This document shows, piece after piece, positions 53,949 through 61,323 of a stretch of DNA of 64,000 nucleotides. The stretch's first letter is position 1. Each line of letters starts with the position of its first letter. The position numbers were made by a program, and so were the translations under genes. A model generated the notes under the pieces. The model did not search any database. It was not told the DNA's origin and saw only the letters and a list, made by a program, of their open reading frames with translations. Source of the DNA: G963664835 sp963664835 (GTDB lineage: Bacteria; Chloroflexota; UBA6077; FW602-bin22; JBCLEL01); the NCBI GenBank assembly GCA_963664835.2, contig CAXXUG010000020.1, positions 1-64,000 of the forward strand, read 5' to 3'.

Positions 53949-54342
53949 GCTGGTGATATTCCTTTGTTGGATAGTGCCGGCAGTATAGCCGGCCAGTCAT
54001 TTTAGTTGAAATCGCTTCGCCGGCGACTAGGCGCTGATCCGCGCCGCAAACAATAGGAGGGCTAAGAGCTAGGTCCTGGGCGTATGCTCTCTCAAGGACG
54101 GGGAACAACGTGAGATGTTTAGTGACGGATCGCTTAAAATCAAAGCGCCCCGGCGGTGTTGTGTCGTTAACAGCCGCCCACAACACCTAATGGGCCGGTT
54201 ACCAATTCTTGCCGGCTCACCGGGGCATTTTTGTGAAAGCGGGCCGGCGGCCCAATCCCACGGTGATAGTCTAGCACATCCCGACAGGGGCTTTCGCTAA
54301 TCGAATAGCACTGCCGGACCGTCACTCAGATGAAACGACGGC
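53949..54342. other. Intergenic region containing a structured RNA candidate
   Basis: 394 bases between two minus-strand genes (helicase 3' end and TPP-enzyme 5' end). It must contain the TPP-enzyme promoter. It also includes the branched structure at 54147-54231 described separately. No coding frame was supported. Confidence 0.5.
54147..54231 (+). ncRNA. Candidate small structured RNA with intrinsic terminator
   Basis: An outer stem GCCCCGG (54147-54153) with CCGGGGC (54220-54226) encloses two stems: GGTGTTGTG (54155-54163) with CACAACACC (54179-54187), and GGGCCGG (54192-54198) with CCGGCTC (54212-54218). ATTTTTG follows, as in an intrinsic terminator on the plus strand. A -10-like TAAAAT (54135-54140) would place the transcript start at the first base of the outer stem; a weak -35 (GTGAGA, 54110-54115) is 19 bases away. 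GGCGG (54152-54156) can also pair with CCGCC (54174-54178), an alternative fold. It matches no RNA family I recognise. Confidence 0.45.
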
Positions 54343-57129
54343 TCAAGCCCAAAGCCAGTCGAGATCCGAAAAAGCGAGTTTCCCCTCGAAGTTCTCGATG
54401 TTGTCCTCAACGTTTAGGATGAGGCATCGCTCATCTCCGCCGTTCTTTGGCCCCCGCAGACCCCTGCCAATCATCTGGAAATATAGGTTCGGGCTGTATA
54501 CAGGCCTTGCGACTATGATTGATCGGGTTCTTGGCGCGTCGAACCCCTCCCGGAATATGGCGTAATTTACGAGCACTTTGATTTCGCCGGCACGGAATTC
54601 CTCGACGATCCGGCGGCGGCTTGATCTATCAGTCTCCCCGCTCACGGCGCGCGCTTTGACGCCCTCCAACGTGAGCAGCGCTGCGATGGTTTGCGAGTGT
54701 TTCACTGAAGTGGCGAAGATGAGCGTAGGCCAATCGGGATCAATATGATCCCCGTACGCTTCGACGATGCGCTGGGTGCGATCGGTATCATCGGCGATTC
54801 GGCCTTCGACGCCTTGAGGCAGCCACCACGGAGCCTTTTCGTATTGCTGCAACTCAACGCCAGTTAGACGAAACCCAACCACCCCATCGATTGTGGCATG
54901 ATCTGCCCGAGCAAGTATTTGCTCTTCTTGCAATTCTCGAATCACCTCTTCAGGTTCGTCGCTGGCAAACGCTCCGTAATCCAGCCGGTTGCTTCCATAT
55001 CGACTTGCGAGACGGGAGGTTTCCTCCTCGTTGTGACCTCTGTATGGCGTAGCGGTCAGTCCTAAGAGAATGGGCTCATCCGCCCTTCTCCACCGGGTCA
55101 ACCCGAAGTCTCGCATCACCGACGTGTAGGTGGGAGCGACAGATCTGTGTGCCTCGTCGAAGACTACGAGATTGAGGTTCTCTAGGAACTCGTGCGACTC
55201 GTGCTGCCTTTTCAGCCTTTTTTCCAGTGTCTGGATGTTCGCGACGATCACCCACGTGTCGCCCCTGGGCGCCGGTGGAGGCTGCCCGCCCCACATTCTG
55301 GAAATCCGAAGTCGGGTCGCTTCGACACCCTCATTGGACCAGACCTCGCGCCAAGCCCCGACAGCCTGCTCGCACAGCTCGTCACGGTCGGCGACCCACA
55401 GGACGCCGCCTTTGAAGCCATCCTCTCGAATCGCCTCAACTATCGATTGGACAGCGACGCGTGTTTTCCCTGAACCAGTAGGCATACTGATCAACCCGCG
55501 CCTTTCGCCGGCCGCACCATCCGACTGGATCAATTTCCTCACATTCCCGGCTATCTCGCGCTGATAGCGGTGGAGCTTTGGAAGCGCGTAAGGTCCTTTC
55601 ACGTCAATGTATGGGGCGCGTCGTGTTTTCCGCTCCCCCGCCCATTCGTCCTCGAATCCCAGTGTTCGAACGAATTCCACCGTTTGAGCGCCTCCGACCC
55701 ATTGGCTTGGGGGATCCAATCCATCTAGCGCGTCCTTATACTCACGAAGTGCACCGGTGTGATATGTGGCGATCGCGGCCTGCGCAATCTGCTCTCCTGT
55801 AAGGGTCTCATGGGTCTGCTTAAGGACGGACAGCAGGCTCTTTGGCAGGCGTTTCTTTAGCTGATCCTCACCCACTGCGGCGAGAAGTCGCTTTTCGTCG
55901 GTGGAACAGGCCCGAACCTTATCCCTAGCCGCTTGGATAGAAATCTTCTCAGCCATTTCCCTGCCGAGCGGCAGGCCAAGCTCATGGAGTACGGCTCGAA
56001 GCTCCTCTCGATCATCATCTCTTCGCGTAATGTAGACGGCATCAGCCGTGAGCGTCCCACGAACTCGATCGGTCTCTTTCTTCAGATCACCGCAGCGTAC
56101 GAGTTTAAGGTTCGCCTCCTTCGGCCAGAGGTGAGGTCTTAATCCAGGCCACATGTCGAGTAAGGGGATTGGGTCGCACTCACCGATCGGCTCTACCGTC
56201 GGGTCGCTCGCCGCCTCGAGATCGAACGCGTGACGAATGAGCCTTGCTTTTGGATGTTGGCGCAGATGGTTCAAAACGTCGGGATCCTTCGGTTTGGATC
56301 CCAACCCGTCGGATAGCTTCCGAATTCCAGCGCCCGTTCTTATTCGCCCATGTTCCCTCAATTCCTCCAAGGCAGGTGACTCAAACTCCGTCGACGGATA
56401 GTCGCTTTGAGTGCCATCATGCCGCAGCGTCCACTTCTGATACGTGTCATCCAGATTGAGCAGGGCGCACGTGTAATCAGCAGCCCCTTCATCGGAGAGC
56501 GCCTTCAACACTTCCAGCGGACCACTGGTGGTCGTGGTGTCGAAGTTCAGTTTCTCCAGATGCGGTTTTTTGGGCAGATCATCGCGCTCGCAATACTCGT
56601 CGCGACAGCGTTCCAGGAACTTGTAATTGTGGAACGGCAGTGGTTCGTACTCTTCGGCCGGCTCGTCCACTGCCCCGAGGTCTCTCAGCAGCGCCAGATC
56701 AGCTTTATGAAACTCCACGTCGATGGCAATTTCACCGTCTCTACTGCCATCGGCCGGGACTACGGGGCCCGGCAGCAGTGTGCGGGAAAACGATTGCCAA
56801 CTTCCGTCTATGGTTCGTAGGTGAAGTGAGTTGTGCCAGGACCATGCGGACTCATAAAGCTCTAATTCCCTCTGTTCGAAATTACCCGTCTTAACATTAC
56901 CGAAACGGAATGGAACCCACGGTAACGATGGGATGACTTTCGCCGCTGCCGATCGCCCGGCCTTGCGGGCAAGGCTCCAAAACTTCCGCCAAAAAGCATC
57001 CATCTTGGACGGGTTGTCAACGTTTAAGAGAAGTTGGTGTTGGTCCAACAGCTTTGACGCCGCACTTCTAAACTCGCTCTCCGGCGACACCGGGCTGACG
57101 CTTAATTCCTTCGGATCATCCAACTTCAC
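54343..57129 (-). CDS. Large DEAD/DEAH helicase with unassigned N-terminal region
   Basis: 928 residues. The C-terminal half is a superfamily 2 helicase: motif I MPTGSGKT near residue 550, motif II DEAH near 657, motif III LGLTATPYRG, and the last helicase motifs FQMIGRGLRG, resembling type III/type I restriction helicases. Residues 1-480 match no domain I can name; a block with DVEFHKADLALLRDLGAVDEP recalls the middle of sacsin-like, defence-associated helicase proteins. The GTG start is weak, and the frame is open a further 17 codons upstream (stop at 57181-57183), so the N-terminus may be lost. No methylase or nuclease gene is adjacent. Confidence 0.85.
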   Translation of the reverse strand: MKLDDPKELSVSPVSPESEFRSAASKLLDQHQLLLNVDNPSKMDAFWRKFWSLARKAGRSAAAKVIPSLPWVPFRFGNVKTGNFEQRELELYESAWSWHNSLHLRTIDGSWQSFSRTLLPGPVVPADGSRDGEIAIDVEFHKADLALLRDLGAVDEPAEEYEPLPFHNYKFLERCRDEYCERDDLPKKPHLEKLNFDTTTTSGPLEVLKALSDEGAADYTCALLNLDDTYQKWTLRHDGTQSDYPSTEFESPALEELREHGRIRTGAGIRKLSDGLGSKPKDPDVLNHLRQHPKARLIRHAFDLEAASDPTVEPIGECDPIPLLDMWPGLRPHLWPKEANLKLVRCGDLKKETDRVRGTLTADAVYITRRDDDREELRAVLHELGLPLGREMAEKISIQAARDKVRACSTDEKRLLAAVGEDQLKKRLPKSLLSVLKQTHETLTGEQIAQAAIATYHTGALREYKDALDGLDPPSQWVGGAQTVEFVRTLGFEDEWAGERKTRRAPYIDVKGPYALPKLHRYQREIAGNVRKLIQSDGAAGERRGLISMPTGSGKTRVAVQSIVEAIREDGFKGGVLWVADRDELCEQAVGAWREVWSNEGVEATRLRISRMWGGQPPPAPRGDTWVIVANIQTLEKRLKRQHESHEFLENLNLVVFDEAHRSVAPTYTSVMRDFGLTRWRRADEPILLGLTATPYRGHNEEETSRLASRYGSNRLDYGAFASDEPEEVIRELQEEQILARADHATIDGVVGFRLTGVELQQYEKAPWWLPQGVEGRIADDTDRTQRIVEAYGDHIDPDWPTLIFATSVKHSQTIAALLTLEGVKARAVSGETDRSSRRRIVEEFRAGEIKVLVNYAIFREGFDAPRTRSIIVARPVYSPNLYFQMIGRGLRGPKNGGDERCLILNVEDNIENFEGKLAFSDLDWLWA

Positions 57130-57417
57130 AGGGTTTGACTCCGATTGGGCATTTGGAGGGTTACTCGCATCGGAAAAATCTCATATTCCATTGTGTCCCG
57201 ACCGCGTTATCCATTCGGCTCGCGAAGCACCTCTACTATCTTCGGCACCGTACCTTAAACTTGCGTGACGTTAGGCGACAAGTAATGGGAACCTCGAATG
57301 CTCGTTATCAGGTGCGCTCTCGGATATTCATTTTAGCTGCAATCATGGTGAGAGGTCGCCGGTTGGGATCGCGTTCCTTTAACGGGCAGCAGAATCGAGT
57401 GCGAGGGAAGTCAGGAC

Positions 57418-58119
57418 TTGCAGATTGTCACGTCACAGCATGAGCCCAGCGGATTCGAAGGAATCTACGAGATTAGAGACGCCGCCTCCTATATAAGGGC
57501 GACCATGACACAGCCAGGCCCTTACGGGATCACGAATCGCCGGTTCATTCGTTGGATTAGACGAGGCCTCACACTGCCCGCACTGTCAAACGTCCACGGT
57601 ACCAAGCTGATCCTCTCCTTCGAGGATCTCATCTCTTTGCGAGTCATCGCCCTCTTGAGGGACATGGGAGTAGGTTTCCGAAAGATCCATCAGTCTGAGC
57701 AATGGCTCAGGGAGGAAACCGGCGCCCGCCGACCATTCGCCACCGAAGTCGTTTGGACCAATTCCGATGAGATATTTCAACTGAAGGGCGCGGAGTTGAT
57801 TGCCGCTAGCCTGGGCGGCCAATATGCGATGAAAGAATTTTTCGAGCAACGTTTGTGGCCGGTCGCCGGCTTGGACTTCGACGACCGTAGAATCGCGGTA
57901 GCCTGGAAACCATCGTCCGATATCGTCCTAAGACCCTCAATTCAGTTCGGAGAGCCTTGCATCGCGGGCACGAGAATTCCCACAAGTGCTGTATGGGCGT
58001 TGTTTAAGGGTGGAGACAACATTGGGTTTCTCTCAGACTCTTACGGTGTCGAGAAGGCGAAGCTGTTGCACGCGATTGAATGGGAGCAAAGGCTAGAACA
58101 AGCCAGTGCAGCAGCCTGA
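57418..58119 (+). CDS. MerR-like/DUF433 antitoxin-type protein
   Basis: 233 residues. The N-terminal half is MerR-like DNA-binding (YEIRDAASYIRAT..., FIRWIRRGLTLPAL, LRVIALLRDMGVGF), and the C-terminal 70 residues are a DUF433 domain (PSIQFGEPCIAGTRIPTSAVWALFKGGD). DUF433 proteins are antitoxins paired with PIN-like DUF5615 toxins, and a truncated piece of such a toxin overlaps the 3' end. TTG start with AGGGA upstream; the start is uncertain. It is divergent from the helicase gene. Confidence 0.83.
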   Translation: MQIVTSQHEPSGFEGIYEIRDAASYIRATMTQPGPYGITNRRFIRWIRRGLTLPALSNVHGTKLILSFEDLISLRVIALLRDMGVGFRKIHQSEQWLREETGARRPFATEVVWTNSDEIFQLKGAELIAASLGGQYAMKEFFEQRLWPVAGLDFDDRRIAVAWKPSSDIVLRPSIQFGEPCIAGTRIPTSAVWALFKGGDNIGFLSDSYGVEKAKLLHAIEWEQRLEQASAAA

Positions 58120-58237
58120 TCTCCCGCTGTTTCTCCTCGACAATATGCTCAATCCCAAGATTGCGGAAGGACTAAGAGTAGAATGGCGACAAGGGCCGCC
58201 GGCTAGCCACCTCCGGCCATCCAGCCAGACTCCCTGA
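58106..58237 (+). pseudogene. Truncated DUF5615-like (PIN-like) toxin
   Basis: A 43-codon frame from GTG 58106, overlapping the DUF433 gene by 14 bases as the toxin gene normally does. LPLFLLDNMLNPKIAEGLR matches the N-terminal strand and first helix of DUF5615 toxins (LDE.LSP.LAE.L); the rest of the domain, including later acidic residues, is absent and the frame runs into unrelated sequence before stopping two bases from alkD. The Asp is present but the fold is not complete. Confidence 0.65.
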
Positions 58238-58238
58238 C

Positions 58239-58979
58239 CTAGTGGGTTGTCCCCGGCCGATACCGCAGCACCTCCCTCCGACGCTCCGCCGGCAGCTTTT
58301 CCGAGGCGTAGCGCAACACCAGCCGGCTGGTCCTCCCGGCCCATCGCTCTAGATAGTCCGCGACCTTGACCGGATGGTGTGCCCCCTGCTCCTTCAACAG
58401 CCAACCTACGCCTTTCTGCACCATGTCCTCCTCATCCGGCATCAGCCGGTCGGCCACCGAGAGGCTCTCGTCCAGGTACTTGCCCCGCCTGGCCGATACG
58501 ACCAGCGAGACCGCCGCCGCCCTCCGGCGCCACAGGTTCGCATCGCCGGCCCAGGCCAGCAGGTCGCCCAACGGCGGGCCGTTTCTGAGAATGATCTTGC
58601 CGATCGCAATGCTGCAGATGGCATCGGTCGTTGCCCAGTTGTCGGCGTAGTCTATCCAGCGGTCGAATACCGGCAAATGGGCCGGCTTCAGGCGACCGGC
58701 GAACCGTTCCGCCAGTAGGGCAGCCATAGCCTTTTCCTCCAAGAGTTCGCACTGGATCAGCCTATCGCCGATCGCCAACGCTTCATCCAAACCGACCGCT
58801 CCGCGGTGCTCCCTCACGTATGCTTGGGCCAGCTTCCTCAGCGCCGGCGTCCGAATCCCGAGCGACTTCACCCTGTCCTTGAAGAAACGCTGTACTCCAA
58901 GCTCACCTTCAGGGTCCGCCATCGCCCGCAGCTTTTCGCGAATCCCACCGACTCGCGCCTCGACCAGCCTCGTCTCCAC
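58239..58979 (-). CDS. alkD: DNA alkylation repair protein (AlkD family)
   Basis: 246 residues of the AlkC/AlkD HEAT-like family, DNA glycosylases that excise positively charged alkylated bases such as 3- and 7-alkylpurines. The helical repeat pattern is seen in KSLGIRTPALRKLAQAYVREH, FDRWIDYADNWATTDAICS, WRRRAAAVSLVVSARRGKY and MVQKGVGWLLKEQGAHHP. These match the conserved Trp/Asp/Arg surface of AlkD. Stand-alone gene between the DUF433 locus and the sugar isomerase. Confidence 0.92.
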   Translation of the reverse strand: METRLVEARVGGIREKLRAMADPEGELGVQRFFKDRVKSLGIRTPALRKLAQAYVREHRGAVGLDEALAIGDRLIQCELLEEKAMAALLAERFAGRLKPAHLPVFDRWIDYADNWATTDAICSIAIGKIILRNGPPLGDLLAWAGDANLWRRRAAAVSLVVSARRGKYLDESLSVADRLMPDEEDMVQKGVGWLLKEQGAHHPVKVADYLERWAGRTSRLVLRYASEKLPAERRREVLRYRPGTTH

Positions 58980-59082
58980 CGTCGATCACCTCGGTTGGAC
59001 GATTCTATCCAAACGGGACCGTCGCCCAACACCTAGCAGACGTTAGAATGGGACCATCACCCGCCAGATTGGAGCAACAGCG

Positions 59083-59922
59083 ATGACCATGCGGATCGCC
59101 TGCCACGGCATAACCTGGGGCCGGCACGGTTTCGAGACCGCGATTCAGGAGATCAGCGCACTCGGATTCACCGGCTTTGAAGCATTCGCATTTGTCGTCG
59201 ACGACTTCGGTTTCGACCGGCTGGATGAGTTCAAACAGGCGCTTGTCGAGCGGCATCTCAAGCTCGTCGCCCTCTACGGCGGCGGCGATTTACACCTCGC
59301 CACCCGCTTCGACGAACTGGTTGCGTTCAATGTATACATCGCCCGCTTCCTCGAGGCGAACGGCGCCGACCGGCTGGTGCTGGGACCCGGTCGGCGACCG
59401 GCCGGCGGACCCACTCGCGAGCACCTGCTCAACTTCGCCAACTGCGCCAACGAAATCGGCCATCGGGTCGCCGACTCGGGGGTCCTGGCCTGTGCCCATC
59501 CCCACGTAAACACTGTCATCGAGCGCAAGGACGAGATCGACTTTCTGATGGAACACACGGATCCGCGCTACGTCGCGATGGCCGCAGACACCGCCCACTT
59601 TCGAAAGGGCAATCCCGACTGGCCCACCGCAGAGGTCGACCTTTTCCGCACCTACGCGGATCGCATCCGCTACGTGCACCTCAAGGACTGGGACCCGTCT
59701 ATCCCGCCCGATACCGACGGCGAGGGGGGCACCGCGGTAATACGCGACTTCGTCGAGTTGGGTCAGGGCATCGTCGACCTCGCCGGCTGTGTCCAAGCGT
59801 TGAGAGACAGCGGCTACGCCGGCTGGCTGACCATCGAGCTCGACTACACCCGCCGGACGCCGATGGAGAGCGTAGCCATGAGCCAGCGTTACCTCGTCGA
59901 GCAGCTCGGACTAAGCGTTTAG
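59083..59922 (+). CDS. Sugar phosphate isomerase/epimerase (xylose isomerase-like TIM barrel)
   Basis: 279 residues, AP endonuclease 2/xylose isomerase-like TIM barrel. Metal-site pieces are visible: the early strand ITWGRHGFETAI, CAHPHVNTVIERKDEIDFLM, MAADTAHFRKGNPDW, YVHLKDWDP and the terminal LTIELDYTRR. Related enzymes isomerise inosose, hydroxypyruvate or other sugar derivatives. GGAGCAACAG lies before the ATG. The preceding gene (alkD) is divergent. Confidence 0.9.
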   Translation: MTMRIACHGITWGRHGFETAIQEISALGFTGFEAFAFVVDDFGFDRLDEFKQALVERHLKLVALYGGGDLHLATRFDELVAFNVYIARFLEANGADRLVLGPGRRPAGGPTREHLLNFANCANEIGHRVADSGVLACAHPHVNTVIERKDEIDFLMEHTDPRYVAMAADTAHFRKGNPDWPTAEVDLFRTYADRIRYVHLKDWDPSIPPDTDGEGGTAVIRDFVELGQGIVDLAGCVQALRDSGYAGWLTIELDYTRRTPMESVAMSQRYLVEQLGLSV

Positions 59923-59974
59923 CGCTTTATGCCGGCTCAAACGGGGTATGCAATCCCATTATTGCTAACGCGCA

Positions 59975-60526
59975 TTAACTTTCTTCAACGCACACAAGTT
60001 CAAGCCTCTCCAAGTAGCCCACAACTTGCTGAATTTGATTGTCAGAAATCTTCCAGCCCAGGCGTTTGGCTAAGTCCATAATCTCTTGCCGTGTCGCTCT
60101 TCCCTGTGCTGAAACTATGAAATGGACCTTGGCTGCAACGGAAAGGAGGGTGACGTCATCGGTTATCTGATCAGAATTAATCATCTCGACATTCAGAACG
60201 TAGGGCTCAACCTGTTCCCGTCTATCGTCTATAAGCGCGTCAGTATCTTCGGTAGAGGAAAAACTATACCGCTTCACTTTCCCGAAACCGCCTATTGATT
60301 CAGGAAAAGTCTCGACCTCTTCCTTAAGGAATCCCGCCTGGCACAGTGCTCCGATGTTATCTGCAACCAACTGGCTATACGGGCCATAGTAGTGAGGACG
60401 ATAGCCAAAGTTTTCCTGAGCCAAAACGGAAAGAAAATACAGTCTCTTCTGAAGCAACGTACGACCGCTGACCTTTCGCTGCGCGGCTCCTTGGATTGTC
60501 GCTAGAATTGCATCCATCACACCCAT
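59975..60526 (-). CDS. YwgA-like hypothetical protein
   Basis: 183 residues. The N-terminal half (LLQKRLYFLSVLAQENFGYRPHYYGPYS...VADNI) resembles YwgA/DUF4065-type proteins, which have a winged-helix-like fold; several relatives occur near toxin-antitoxin or phage genes. The C-terminal half is helical and ends in a second helix-turn-helix-like stretch (ATRQEIMDLAKRLGWKISDNQIQQVV). No catalytic motif. Its ATG overlaps the stop of an upstream remnant (TGATG), suggesting it was the second gene of an operon whose first gene is now lost. Confidence 0.7.
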   Translation of the reverse strand: MGVMDAILATIQGAAQRKVSGRTLLQKRLYFLSVLAQENFGYRPHYYGPYSQLVADNIGALCQAGFLKEEVETFPESIGGFGKVKRYSFSSTEDTDALIDDRREQVEPYVLNVEMINSDQITDDVTLLSVAAKVHFIVSAQGRATRQEIMDLAKRLGWKISDNQIQQVVGYLERLELVCVEES

Positions 60527-60666
60527 CAGCTCTCTCCTCGCCGAAGGAACTCGTCCGTTAAGCGCACGATTCTATCCTTTAGACTCGTTTGTTTCTTGCT
60601 GTCGGACCAAACTCTGTCTTCAACGGGTCCAATGATACGAACCTCGTGAACGCACGGCACAGCTTC
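60526..60666 (-). pseudogene. C-terminal remnant of an unidentified gene
   Basis: A 46-codon stretch without any usual start codon, ending in a TGA that overlaps the start of the next gene. It reads like real protein (VHEVRIIGPVEDRVWSDSKK, SLKDRIVRLTDEFLRRGES) but is cut off upstream by a stop. The most likely explanation is the 3' end of a deleted or frame-broken gene in an operon with the YwgA-like gene. I do not recognise the family. Confidence 0.45.
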
Positions 60667-60699
60667 TTATCACTGGCCAATGAGTGTACGTGATCGTAG

Positions 60700-60972
60700 C
60701 TAGAGATATGCACGGCGATATACGTCCTTCCGGTGTCCGACTCCTACGACCACGACTAGGAGCAGTTCATCGCGTACAGCGTAAACGATCCTGTAGTCTC
60801 CCAATCGGATTCGGTACAAACCACCCGGCCCAGCCAGGCGTTTCGATCCGCGTGGACGCGGACCGCCTGTGAGGGAATCAATCCGGACGCCAATTCGCTG
60901 CCTGTCCCGGGATGGGAGCCTACGAATCTGGCGAACCGCCGCCGGCGTCAACTCGATTCGGTATGACGCCAT
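60700..60972 (-). CDS. relE: RelE/ParE family toxin
   Basis: 90 residues. RelE signature: SYRIELTPAAVRQIRRLP at the start and GGLYRIRLGDYRIVYAVRDELLLVVVVGVGHRKDVYRR at the end, with the catalytic basic residues (Arg in YRIRLGDYRI, His/Arg in GHRKDVY). It cleaves mRNA in the ribosome in characterised members. Follows a Phd-type antitoxin by five bases. Intact. Confidence 0.9.
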   Translation of the reverse strand: MASYRIELTPAAVRQIRRLPSRDRQRIGVRIDSLTGGPRPRGSKRLAGPGGLYRIRLGDYRIVYAVRDELLLVVVVGVGHRKDVYRRAYL

Positions 60973-60977
60973 GGTCG

Positions 60978-61235
60978 TTAAAGGCTAAGTTCTCTCTTGA
61001 ACTCCTCCCAAGAGATCGTACCCTCTTCCTCTGCTTCGGAAAGGGCGGCGCGAGCATTCTCCAAGTCTATTCGGTCTTCCAACGCTTCCAACAACTCCAC
61101 ATCTTCAAGCGAAACTATCGCTGCAACTGCCTTTCCCCTACGCGCCAGGATAACTCGCTCCTTGCCATAGGCAGCGCGGTTAATCACCTCGGCGAGCCGC
61201 TCTCTGATCTGAACTGCCGAAACCATTCCGTCCAC
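60978..61235 (-). CDS. Phd/YefM-type antitoxin
   Basis: 85 residues. Phd/YefM fold: VSAVQIRERLAEVINRAAYGKERVILARRGKAVAAIVSLEDVELLEALED, followed by an acidic toxin-binding tail (RAALSEAEEEGTISWEEFKREL). GTG at 61235, or ATG at 61226 behind GGACGG. Overall a standard relBE-type operon with the toxin downstream. Confidence 0.9.
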   Translation of the reverse strand: MDGMVSAVQIRERLAEVINRAAYGKERVILARRGKAVAAIVSLEDVELLEALEDRIDLENARAALSEAEEEGTISWEEFKRELSL

Positions 61236-61323
61236 TTAACTACTCCAAGCCGGTTTGTACAAGGCAACTACATTGTAAGCCATTACTGGGCTAATCTCCG
61301 GATTGACACGATCGCATGAGTAT

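Noticed and set aside
58241..58260. Fourth copy of the GGGGCTTGTCCCC repeat
   Set aside because: Only TTGTCCCC is shared; it is the coding end of alkD and lacks the hairpin and trailing motif.
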